This document shows, piece after piece, positions 1 to 6,642 of a DNA stretch of 64,000 nucleotides. Source of the DNA: Lysinibacillus sp. G4S2. Lineage in GTDB: Bacteria; Bacillota; Bacilli; Bacillales_A; Planococcaceae. Each line of letters begins with the position of its first letter. Position 1 is the first letter of the stretch. The stretch covers positions 5,026,001 through 5,090,000 of the forward strand of contig NZ_JAUCFJ010000002.1 in assembly GCF_030348505.1 (NCBI RefSeq). The letters run 5' to 3'. Position numbers and translations under genes: made by a program. The notes below the pieces were generated by a model. It was not told where the DNA came from, did not search any database, and saw only the letters and a program-made list of their open reading frames with translations.

Positions 1-350
1 TTTGATGGTGTAACAATCTCAATAACTAAGCCTTCTCCTTTATTCTTGCGTGTAATTTTGGCAGAAGAATACATACGAGAGCTTGAATTACTATCTTTAA
101 TATATTTAACTAAGTCTTGACCTGATACTGTTATTTCTTCAATTTCAGGATCTTCATTCACTTTTAATGATTTTTTAACAGACTCTTTTTCAGCCTCAGA
201 TAAGTTTGCCCCATATACGACGATTGGTACCCCTAGTTTTTCATCAATTGCTTTAGGAGGCGTATTATCAGCTGCAAAACTTGTTGCTGGTGCCATCACA
301 CCAAATACTAACATAGTCGCTGTTAGTATTTTCATCCACGTTTTCTTCAA
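1..350 (-). CDS. DUF1002 (YpuA-like) secreted protein, 3' end outside the window
   Basis: Read on the minus strand from a TTG start at 350, with GAAAGGGG 8 bases upstream. The frame stays open to the window edge, so only the N-terminal 116 residues or so are visible. They hold a signal peptide (KKTWMKILTATMLVFGVMAP, then Ala-Thr-Ser-Phe-Ala-Ala) and an acidic mature start containing GVPIVVYGANLSEAEKE, typical of the DUF1002 family represented by B. subtilis YpuA. An internal ATG six codons later could also start translation, but its spacing is worse. The function of the family is not established. It is probably exported. The C-terminus was not seen. Confidence 0.75.
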   Translation of the reverse strand, partial: MKKTWMKILTATMLVFGVMAPATSFAADNTPPKAIDEKLGVPIVVYGANLSEAEKESVKKSLKVNEDPEIEEITVSGQDLVKYIKDSNSSSRMYSSAKITRKNKGEGLVIEIVTPS

Positions 351-429
351 ATTGTGTGACCCCTTTCGTTAGAAAACTCTTTTGGCCTGTATAAAATATG
401 CCATTATACAGTAATTAGTACGAAAAAAA

Positions 430-458
430 GACGAGAAGGTTTCAAAGCTGCTCTCGTC
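430..458. terminator. bidirectional hairpin terminator after cvfB
   Basis: GACGAGA at 430-436 pairs with TCTCGTC at 452-458. An A-tract lies to the left and a T-rich stretch to the right, so it can act for minus-strand cvfB. Confidence 0.7.
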
Positions 459-519
459 ATTTTCTTTAGCTTTATCTGGCAGTCGTTCACCCTATCTTAG
501 AGGACGAATGTTTCCTGCA

Positions 520-1377
520 CTAAATTTCTTCTGTCCAACCATCCTGCTGTTTCACTTTACCAGCTTTCATAAGTGTACCTAACGCACGTTTAAATGCACC
601 TTTACTCATGTTAAATATTTCTTGTACTTCATCAGGTGAGGATTTATCGCCGAATGGCATTTTGCCTCCAACCTCTTGTAGATAATTTAATATTTCTAGT
701 GCATCACCTGAAATACGCTCATGCTTACGTGGTAAAAGTGAACCATTCATTGAACCATCATCTTTTACATCAATAATACGAACAACTACGTCTTGTCCAA
801 GACGAGGCTCTGCATTACGCTCTGATTCATGGACAAAAATGCGGTACGGAATTTCTACGCCTAATAAAAATGAGCCTACTGGTAATAAACGATATGGGCG
901 TGCGTTGATGTTTTTATTGTGCATGTCATCAAATGCGCCTTCAAATAATTCCGAAATTTTTTCTTCAGTTGCTAAACGTCCAAATAAATCGCCGTTGCGA
1001 TCTGTACGTAATGTCATAAATAAATGGTCGCCCGGTGCTGGCCAAAGCTCCGTTATTGCAGGTAAATCTTCCGCTTGCACTAGCACCTCACGTGAAGTAC
1101 CGATATCTACAAAAGCCCCTTCACGCTCGACTACTTTTAGGACACGAGCCCAACCGTATTCACCTTGTACGAAAGATGGGATAGCTGTCGTAGCCGCTAA
1201 ATCACCACGACGATCTGCAAATAAAAATACTTCAAGGCGATCACCTATTGCAAGTGGCTCTGTTACCTCCGAAGCATTTAAAGGTAGTTCGTCAACTCCA
1301 TTTGTTAAGATCCATTTCGATGCTTGTTGCTCTAATACAGTTAACGTAACAACTTCACCTGATTTTAATTCGTTCAT
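520..1377 (-). CDS. cvfB: CvfB/YitL family S1-domain RNA-binding protein
   Basis: 285 aa, the usual length for CvfB (conserved virulence factor B; YitL in B. subtilis). The protein has tandem S1-like OB folds; the stretch with GWARVLKVVEREGAFVDIG is the clearest S1 signature, at about residues 75-95. A winged-helix C-terminus follows (LNYLQEVGGKMPFGDKSSPD, then EVQEIFNMSKGAFKRALG). It is a cytoplasmic RNA-binding regulator in relatives. The start at 1377 is supported by a purine-rich GGAAAGGAAG 6-7 bases upstream. It appears monocistronic, with a hairpin terminator downstream at 430-458. Confidence 0.9.
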   Translation of the reverse strand: MNELKSGEVVTLTVLEQQASKWILTNGVDELPLNASEVTEPLAIGDRLEVFLFADRRGDLAATTAIPSFVQGEYGWARVLKVVEREGAFVDIGTSREVLVQAEDLPAITELWPAPGDHLFMTLRTDRNGDLFGRLATEEKISELFEGAFDDMHNKNINARPYRLLPVGSFLLGVEIPYRIFVHESERNAEPRLGQDVVVRIIDVKDDGSMNGSLLPRKHERISGDALEILNYLQEVGGKMPFGDKSSPDEVQEIFNMSKGAFKRALGTLMKAGKVKQQDGWTEEI

Positions 1378-1462
1378 AGTGTCTTCCTTTCCTTCATACC
1401 ATCATTTTCGCAAAAAACTTATCAAATATGCCTCGACATAATTGCGTCCTAAGGCTTTAACT

Positions 1463-1524
1463 TCTGTAGCTGACGCTTCGCTTTCGCTACTTAAACATTT
1501 GTAGCTGTCACTTTGCTTTCACTA
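1463..1524. repeat. two-copy 35-bp tandem repeat related to the type A dispersed repeat
   Basis: TGTAGCTGACGCTTCGCTTT at 1463 recurs 35 bases later as TGTAGCTGTCACTTTGCTTT. The same word (GTAGCTGTCGCTTCGCTTTC) occurs inside the type A palindromic repeats at 2177 and 9207, so this is probably a fragment of that family between mntR and cvfB. Confidence 0.55.
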
Positions 1525-1546
1525 CTAAAACAAATGCTGAAAGAAG

Positions 1547-1966
1547 TTAAAAATTATGTTGTGTTCTAGTTGCCTCTAGTTTTTTCGCGATGTCCGGATT
1601 TTCTTCCATTACCTGTACAAGATCCGCAATTCGATTGATTGAAGTCCAACTTAAATGATGTTCAATTCCTTCTACATCATCGTAAATACGCTCTTCATCT
1701 ACACCAATGATTCGCAAAAATTGCTCTAGAAGCTCATGACGCTGTACAAGACGTTTTCCAAGCTTTTCCCCTTTGGGCGTCAATGTAAGGCCACGGTATT
1801 TTTCATAAACTAAATAACCATCTTTATCTAATTTTTGAACCATTTTTGTAACAGAAGAAGGAAGAACAGATAATGCTTCAGCAATGTCAGACACACGAGC
1901 ATACCCTTTATTAGCGATTAATAAATATATTTGTTCGATATGGTCCTCCATACTAGGTGTTGGCAT
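1547..1966 (-). CDS. mntR: manganese-responsive DtxR-family repressor MntR
   Basis: 139 aa, near-identical in plan to B. subtilis MntR. An N-terminal winged helix ([20 protein letters not shown]) is followed by the dimerisation/metal domain. All the Mn(II) ligands of MntR are present at the expected positions: D8, E11, H77, E99, E102 and H103. In Bacillus it represses mntH and mntABCD when Mn(II) is sufficient and activates Mn efflux genes. No target transporter gene is in this window. It appears to stand alone, facing the same way as cvfB. Confidence 0.95.
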   Translation of the reverse strand: MPTPSMEDHIEQIYLLIANKGYARVSDIAEALSVLPSSVTKMVQKLDKDGYLVYEKYRGLTLTPKGEKLGKRLVQRHELLEQFLRIIGVDEERIYDDVEGIEHHLSWTSINRIADLVQVMEENPDIAKKLEATRTQHNF

Positions 1967-2075
1967 ATCCCATTCCCTCTCTTTCCTTTTCTTACTTTCT
2001 AGTTTACTACAAGCTTGCCTTAAAAGTTAACTGAAAATACATATGCCAGAAAATCAATACATGCGTAACATAAAA

Positions 2076-2101
2076 AGAACCAACTTCATATGTTGGCTTC
2101 T
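2076..2101 (-). terminator. hairpin with minus-strand T-tract
   Basis: AGAACCAAC pairs with GTTGGCTTCT around a 6-7 base loop. On the minus strand it is followed by TTCTTTTTATG. It lies upstream of mntR in unassigned DNA and may block read-through from the comFB side. Confidence 0.5.
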
Positions 2102-2176
2102 CTTTAGTTAGAAATTTGTACCGATGAAATTAAGGTGTCAATTTATATAAAGTATGGCTTTACTGCAAAATGAGGG

Positions 2177-2343
2177 GTTGATTTCCGTTCCGACTGGGCG
2201 CTTTGTTGCTGTCGCTTCGCTTTCGCACAGAGCAAAGCTTCCTGGGGGGCGTCCGATGAGCCGCTTCACTCGCGATGCTCGCTCCAGGGTCTCATCTGTG
2301 ACGCTGATCCCCAAGGAGTCGCCCAGCCTCCACTCCAATCAAC
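2177..2343 (+). repeat. type A imperfect-palindrome dispersed repeat (copy A1)
   Basis: Starts with GTTGATTTCCGTTCCGACTG and ends with the inverted partner, whose reverse complement begins GTTGATTGGAGTGGAGGCTG. The arms are about 24 bp and close with CTGGGCG. The interior carries GCGTCCGATGAGCCGCTTCA and CTCCAGGGTCTCATCTGTGA. Related copies lie at 6486, 9207 (split), 22059, 24541 and 54904. It is GC-rich against the background. No credible coding frame. Confidence 0.85.
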
Positions 2344-2549
2344 TCAATTCATAGCGTGCATCTTCTAGATGACACTATAAATTAAGTGAAGTTTCAGCAA
2401 GATGTATTTTGTACGAAAGCAAAGTGCTAATGTAGCGTCGGCAACAAATGTACAATGGCGTTTGTTATAAGACTATTCGATTACTTAAAAATAGCGCTAA
2501 CGTTCTTTTTTGATATAAAAAAAATTTATTAAAGTTCTACATTATTTTT

Positions 2550-2709
2550 TGATTGGAGTGGAAGGCTACTCGACTCCCGTGGGAAAGCGAGACAGACGAG
2601 ACCCTGCACGGAGCGAGTGTTTTCCGTGCGAAAGCGAAGCGTCAGCAACGTAGCGAAGGAAGCGGCTCAACGCTCACACAGAAAAGCGAGTAGCCTGGAA
2701 CGGAAATCA
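2550..2709 (+). repeat. type B imperfect-palindrome dispersed repeat (copy B1)
   Basis: Begins TGATTGGAGTGGAAGGCTAC and ends in an inverted arm whose reverse complement is TGATTTCCGTTCCAGGCTAC. Both arms continue TCG. It shares the outer TGATTGGAGTGGA/TGATTTCCGTTCC with type A but has CTACTCG instead of CTGGGCG in the arm. Other copies are at 11270 and 30992. The gene-free stretch 1967-2785 otherwise holds only copy A1 and a hairpin. Confidence 0.85.
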
Positions 2710-2776
2710 TCCACATTTAGTGAGCCGCAACATATATAAAAATCCCCTTGACCATTCAGTTTTTCAAAAACACGAA

Positions 2777-2803
2777 GAGCCTACTTCATATAGAAGTGGG
2801 CTC
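2777..2803 (-). terminator. terminator overlapping the comFB stop codon
   Basis: GAGCCTACTTC pairs with GAAGTGGGCTC (one G-T pair). On the minus strand the stem is followed by TTCGTGTTTTTG. The stem includes the last codons of the comFB-like gene. Confidence 0.6.
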
Positions 2804-3085
2804 CGCTTTATGTCGAGGATACTTATTTACCACATGTAATGCATGAATAATCTCTTTATTGATTTGTTCGATATTTTCAGGAGTATTCATCTCTTTAAAC
2901 GCTTCATCTCGGGATTCCAAAGATGTAACATACTTACTAGGCAATGCATTCAGTGTAAGTGCCACTGCATCAAGTTCACAGATTTCACATTTACAAAATG
3001 TTTGATATTCCGGTCCTCGTAGTAGAAAACTTACTAAACCACACACAATTTCCTCTGTAACATTTACCAAAATAGGATCTGACAT
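2786..3085 (-). CDS. ComFB-family (late competence) protein
   Basis: 99 aa if started at the ATG at 3085, which has GAGGCGAAGG 7 bases upstream. A TTG two codons earlier is too close to that site. The core NVTEEIVCGLVSFLLRGPEY and the cysteine cluster FCKCEICELDAVALTLNALP are the hallmark of the ComFB family. In B. subtilis comFB lies in the comF operon, but here it is alone. Its molecular role is unknown; some ComFB-family proteins bind second messengers. The Cys motif could bind metal. Confidence 0.8.
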   Translation of the reverse strand: MSDPILVNVTEEIVCGLVSFLLRGPEYQTFCKCEICELDAVALTLNALPSKYVTSLESRDEAFKEMNTPENIEQINKEIIHALHVVNKYPRHKAEPTSI

Positions 3086-3169
3086 ATTCAAACCTTCGCC
3101 TCGTTTATATTTAATTGTTACATAATTCCTGAAACCATAATAGCGTTAACAAAGATTTTTTTCAAGAAT

Positions 3170-3239
3170 CGGTAGTAGTATCTATCTCAATTAAAATCAT
3201 TAGCTCCTTGAAAGACTAATTTCCTATATACTGCTACCG
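3170..3239. repeat. 70-bp inverted repeat downstream of cadA
   Basis: CGGTAGTAGTAT at 3170 pairs with ATACTGCTACCG ending at 3239 (one G-T pair), and an inner ATTAG/CTAAT stem is nested inside. There is no T-tract on either side, so it is not a standard terminator. It sits in the 3086-3264 gap between comFB and cadA. Confidence 0.5.
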
Positions 3240-3264
3240 GACATCCACCAGAGGCTTTAATTAT

Positions 3265-5391
3265 TCACCATTTTTTAGTTTTGATTAATCGTAATGAATT
3301 AATAACAACTAGTAATGTAGCACCCATATCTGCGAAGATTGCAATCCACAATGTTAACCATCCCGGGATAACGAGTAACAGGGCAACTAATTTTAAGGCT
3401 AAGGCAAATATTATGTTCTCTTTAATGATGCGTAATGTTTTTCTACTTAAGCCAATCGTATAAGGAAGCTTCGTTAAATCATCACCCATTAATGCGATAT
3501 CTGCTGTTTCTAGTGCTGCATCAGTGCCAGCACCTCCCATTGCAATACCAACATTGGCTGAGGCAAGTGCAGGCGCATCATTGACGCCATCTCCTACCAT
3601 CGCCACTGCGCCAAATTGTGCACGTAAATCTTTAATGGCCATTAATTTTTCTGCTGGCAATAAACTTGCCCTCACATCTGTCATATTTAAAGAAGTTGCA
3701 ATTGCCTGTGCTGTTGGTTCTGCATCGCCTGTCAGCATAACTTTATGCTTTATTTTTAGAGCATTTAATTTATCCAAGACATCTTTACTTTCTTGACGTA
3801 ATTGATCAGCAATTCCAAGCATCCCAATAAACTGATCATTACTAACAGCTGCTACAACTGTTTTACCCTGTTTTTGAAGGTTTTTAACCTGTTCTTTTAC
3901 CTTTTCATCAACAGTCGTTAAAGTAGCAATCCATTTTAAGCTACCTACATAGATTGTTTGACCATCAACCGTTGCATAAGCGCCCTTGCCTGTTACGGAT
4001 TGAAAGTCAGCCGGTATAAGCTCTGTTAAATTTTTAGCATGCAATGCCTGCAAAATAGCTTTTGCTAATGGATGCTGCGATTGTTTTTCAACTGCCGCTA
4101 CTAGCTGTAAAACATAATCCTCCGACATCTCTTTCGCTGTAAAAATATCCGTTACAGCAGGTTGGCCTTTTGTCAGTGTACCTGTCTTATCAAATGCTAT
4201 TGCTTCGATATGACCTAGCTGCTCTAAATGAATACCACCCTTAATAAGGACACCCTGTCTAGCAGCATTCCCGATTGCCGTTACAATAGCAACTGGCGTG
4301 GAAACGACTAGTGCACATGGACAACCTACAACAAGGACTGCTAATCCTTGATAAATCCAATGTTGCCAATCACCTACGAATAAAGGTGGTATAACCGCTA
4401 CAAGTAAAGCAAGAATCATAATTGCAGGTGTGTAGTATTTTGCAAAGCGATCCACGAACTGCTGTGAAGGTGCTTTTTCTGCCTGTGCTTCTTCAACAAG
4501 ATGAATGATTTTGGCAATTGTTGTATCCTCTACTCGCTTTGTCACACGAACTTCCAAGGCACCTTCTTCATTTAAAGTACCTGCAAATACTTCATCATCG
4601 ACCGTTTTATTAACGGGAATAGATTCGCCCGTAATTGCTGCCTGATTCACTGCTGACAATCCACTAACTACAATTCCGTCCATAGCAATCTTTTGCCCCG
4701 GTTTAACGATTAAAATATCGCCAATTTTAATTTCCTCAGTTGGTAGCTCTAGTTCATGGAAATGTTCACCATGCGCGCGCTTTACCGTTGCTGTAGGTGG
4801 AGCTATGTCCATTAGCTGACGAATCGATTGACGTGCTTTATCCATTGAATACGCTTCAAGCGCTTCACTTACTGCAAATAAAAAGACTACAACAGCTGCT
4901 TCTTTCCATTCTCCTATAATAGCCGCTCCTATTACGGCAATGGTCATCAGTGTCTTCATATCAAATTCAAAGCGCGCTAGATTGAGGAATCCCGTTTTAA
5001 AAATCCCGATACCCCCAACTAGAATCGCGATAATAAACATCCCAATAGCTAAGGGATCCTTTTCACTACGTATTGCCCCAAACACATATCCAAGCACTAC
5101 AAATATCAGGGCAATTCCAGCTAATATATTTTCTGTTTTCCGATAAAAAGGTGTTGATTTTTCAAGTGTTCTTGCTGTTGATTGGGATACTTTTATGCCG
5201 TCGAAAGCACCTGCCTCTTCAAGTTGATCAACGCCAACATCACCAATAACTGTTATTTTAGAAGCACCAAAATTAACTTGCGCATCCTGTACCTCTGGAA
5301 TAGCTTTCACGTTTTTTTCGAACTTTGCTGCACAGCTTGCACAGGACAAGTTTTGCAACCTATATTCTTGTTTAGTTGACGTCGCTCCCAT
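3265..5391 (-). CDS. cadA: Cd/Zn/Pb-exporting P1B-type ATPase (CadA/ZntA family)
   Basis: 708 aa from the ATG at 5391, preceded by AAGAAGGG at 8-bp spacing. A longer frame to 5424 starts inside cadC and lacks a better site. An N-terminal HMA domain carries CASC at residues 17-20. About eight membrane spans follow, with TGES in the actuator domain, the CPC metal motif at about 357-359 (P1B-2 signature), the phosphorylation site DKTGTLT at about D401, and GDGVND near the C-terminus. It pumps divalent soft metals out of the cytoplasm. It overlaps the end of cadC by 20 bp, so the two are translationally coupled. Confidence 0.92.
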   Translation of the reverse strand: MGATSTKQEYRLQNLSCASCAAKFEKNVKAIPEVQDAQVNFGASKITVIGDVGVDQLEEAGAFDGIKVSQSTARTLEKSTPFYRKTENILAGIALIFVVLGYVFGAIRSEKDPLAIGMFIIAILVGGIGIFKTGFLNLARFEFDMKTLMTIAVIGAAIIGEWKEAAVVVFLFAVSEALEAYSMDKARQSIRQLMDIAPPTATVKRAHGEHFHELELPTEEIKIGDILIVKPGQKIAMDGIVVSGLSAVNQAAITGESIPVNKTVDDEVFAGTLNEEGALEVRVTKRVEDTTIAKIIHLVEEAQAEKAPSQQFVDRFAKYYTPAIMILALLVAVIPPLFVGDWQHWIYQGLAVLVVGCPCALVVSTPVAIVTAIGNAARQGVLIKGGIHLEQLGHIEAIAFDKTGTLTKGQPAVTDIFTAKEMSEDYVLQLVAAVEKQSQHPLAKAILQALHAKNLTELIPADFQSVTGKGAYATVDGQTIYVGSLKWIATLTTVDEKVKEQVKNLQKQGKTVVAAVSNDQFIGMLGIADQLRQESKDVLDKLNALKIKHKVMLTGDAEPTAQAIATSLNMTDVRASLLPAEKLMAIKDLRAQFGAVAMVGDGVNDAPALASANVGIAMGGAGTDAALETADIALMGDDLTKLPYTIGLSRKTLRIIKENIIFALALKLVALLLVIPGWLTLWIAIFADMGATLLVVINSLRLIKTKKW

Positions 5392-5743
5392 CTGCAATCC
5401 CTTCTTTCGTATGTTCATAGGCAACCGTTACAATTTGATACACATGCTCATCAGCTAAAGAGTAATACATTTGCTTTCCTTTACGATACGATTTTGCTAA
5501 GTTATTATCTTTTAAATAACGTAAATGATGCGATGCTGTTGCTACTGACGAGCCAATAATGGAGGCAACATCACAAACACATAATTCATCCTCGACCGTT
5601 AAGGCATACGCAATTTTAAGTCTTGTTTCATCAGATAATGCCTTTAAAAATTTTGCTACTCCTGATAGATCCGGCATTTGCTGTTGTACCTTAACGACAG
5701 CTTCTTCGTGAACTTGTGTTATCTCACATACTTCTTTTGGCAT
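5372..5743 (-). CDS. cadC: ArsR/SmtB-family metal-sensing repressor CadC
   Basis: 123 aa. It has an N-terminal Cys (CEIT, residue 6), the ELCVCDVA motif on the recognition side, a winged-helix core (SVATASHHLRYLKDNNLAKS) and the C-terminal DEHVYQIVTVAYEH helix with Asp/His ligands. These reproduce both metal sites of CadC: the thiolate site with an N-terminal Cys plus CxC, and the alpha-5 site. It represses its own operon until Cd, Pb or Zn binds. It is first in the cadC-cadA operon, behind a promoter overlapped by a palindromic operator. Confidence 0.92.
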   Translation of the reverse strand: MPKEVCEITQVHEEAVVKVQQQMPDLSGVAKFLKALSDETRLKIAYALTVEDELCVCDVASIIGSSVATASHHLRYLKDNNLAKSYRKGKQMYYSLADEHVYQIVTVAYEHTKEGIADGSDVN

Positions 5744-5754
5744 TTCCCCACCTC

Positions 5755-5773
5755 ATTCAAATATTCGTTTGAT
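5755..5773 (-). promoter_or_regulatory. second, degenerate CadC operator
   Basis: ATTCAAATATTCGTTTGAT has the same 7-6-6 layout as the upstream operator (ATTCAAA...TTTGAAT) with one base missing from the match. It lies between the promoter and the cadC start, where a bound repressor would block elongation. Confidence 0.55.
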
Positions 5774-5780
5774 TGTCATC

Positions 5781-5809
5781 ACTATAACATAATATTCCAT
5801 CATATTCAA
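5781..5809 (-). promoter_or_regulatory. cadC promoter
   Basis: Minus-strand TTGAAT (5804-5809), a 17-base spacer, then TATAGT (5781-5786). The -35 box lies inside the palindromic operator at 5804-5823. Confidence 0.7.
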
Positions 5810-5823
5810 ACAGATATTTGAAT
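5804..5823 (-). promoter_or_regulatory. CadC operator
   Basis: ATTCAAACAGATATTTGAAT is a perfect 7-bp inverted repeat with a 6-base centre. It closely resembles the cad operator of staphylococcal cadmium plasmids (ATTCAAATAAATATTTGAAT) and overlaps the -35 box. Confidence 0.8.
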
Positions 5824-5890
5824 GTAAATGACTTATATCACAAATTCAAAAAATGTCTTTATATAAATTGCTAACTTATAAAAATAAAAA

Positions 5891-5914
5891 AGCTATCACT
5901 TCAATGTGATAACT
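5891..5914 (-). terminator. hairpin with long minus-strand T-tract
   Basis: AGCTATCAC/GTGATAACT stem. On the minus strand it runs into TTTTTTATTTTTAT. It lies upstream of cadC and probably ends transcription coming from the 6-9 kb side. Confidence 0.6.
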
Positions 5915-5987
5915 TTGCATGTTGTTTTGATAATGAAATTATGGTGACATATTCAACAAGTTGAGATTAATAAGGCACGCTAAGAGG

Positions 5988-6010
5988 TTGATCTTCGTTC
6001 CGACTGAGCG
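5988..6010 (+). repeat. left-arm fragment of a type A repeat
   Basis: GTTGATCTTCGTTCCGACTG followed by AGCG matches the left arm of the type A repeat; nothing else of the element remains. Confidence 0.5.
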
Positions 6011-6054
6011 ACATAATAAAGTAAAAGGGACTGGGACAATACTGGTCAAAACCT

Positions 6055-6102
6055 AAAAAGCGTGAGAAATCAATTTAGAAACGTTGATTTCTCGCGCTTT
6101 TT
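6055..6102. terminator. strong bidirectional hairpin
   Basis: AAAAAGCGTGAGAAATCAA pairs with TTGATTTCTCGCGCTTTTT (one mismatch). It is preceded by a GGGACTGGGACA motif of the kind seen in repeated Firmicute intergenic units. No gene end lies close to it. Confidence 0.6.
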
Positions 6103-6138
6103 TGAAGTTAAATTTAGTGTTTCATGGAGGTAGATGTC

Positions 6139-6215
6139 GATATTTTTCGAAAGTTTGGTGATATATCGAAAAAGTTGGTCGATAAATCGAAAAAGTTAGT
6201 CTATAAAAGTTCTCA
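6139..6215 (+). repeat. 21-bp-period array 1a
   Basis: GATA/TATA words start at 6139, 6160, 6181 and 6202, exactly 21 bp apart. Unit example: GATAAATCGAAAAAGTTAGT + C. The array begins with a head, GGAGGTAGATGTCGATA, that is nearly repeated at array 1b. Confidence 0.75.
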
Positions 6216-6293
6216 AGGCAGTAAATCTCCGGAAATATTCTGCCATTAGCAGAGAAATAGGGTAAAGAAAATAGAATGACTTAGTCAAACAAG

Positions 6294-6331
6294 AAAAAAG
6301 AGAAATCGAACAGCATCGATTTCTCTTTTTT
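6294..6331. terminator. perfect 16-bp hairpin
   Basis: AAAAAAGAGAAATCGA (6294-6309) pairs perfectly with TCGATTTCTCTTTTTT (6316-6331) around a 6-base loop. It is symmetric and usable in both directions. Confidence 0.65.
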
Positions 6332-6389
6332 CTTTACTATTAGCTAATTTTGTCCAAGCCTCTTTTTTGCTCTTCGGAAGGTAGATGTC

Positions 6390-6455
6390 GATAAAATTTA
6401 AAAGTTGGGCGATCATTCCTGAAAGTGTTCTGATAAAACTAAAAAGTTGGATGTC
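6390..6455 (+). repeat. 21-bp-period array 1b
   Basis: GATA/GATC/GATA words at 6390, 6411 and 6432 and a degenerate one at 6453, all 21 bp apart, after the head GGAAGGTAGATGTCGATA. Its reading frames contain stops, so it is unlikely to be coding. The whole 5744-6642 gap consists of cad control sites, hairpins, arrays 1a/1b and repeat A2. Confidence 0.7.
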
Positions 6456-6485
6456 ATTTTGTTAAAACCTATGGCATGTGAATTA

Positions 6486-6616
6486 GTTGATTGGAGTGAA
6501 GACTGGACACCCCCAGGAAGCTTTGCTCTGTGCGAAAGCGGAGCGGCAGCTACAAATGTTTTCTGTGCGAAAGCAGAGCGTCAGCTACAAAGCGCCCTGC
6601 CGGAACGGAAATCAAC
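6486..6616 (-). repeat. type A dispersed repeat, rearranged copy A2
   Basis: Reverse orientation, from GTTGATTGGAGTGAAGACTG to GGAACGGAAATCAAC. The interior has a duplicated TGTGCGAAAGCGGAGCGGCA / TGTGCGAAAGCAGAGCGTCA segment and has lost the middle part of the element. Its GCGAAAGCGGAGCGGC word is the unit seen at the end of the 45.4-kb minisatellite. Confidence 0.7.
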
Positions 6617-6642
6617 CCCTCGTTTGCGAATAACCTCTCTTC

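Noticed and set aside
839..1441. 200-codon plus-strand frame opposite cvfB
   Set aside because: Antisense shadow of a well-recognised gene, with no ribosome site.
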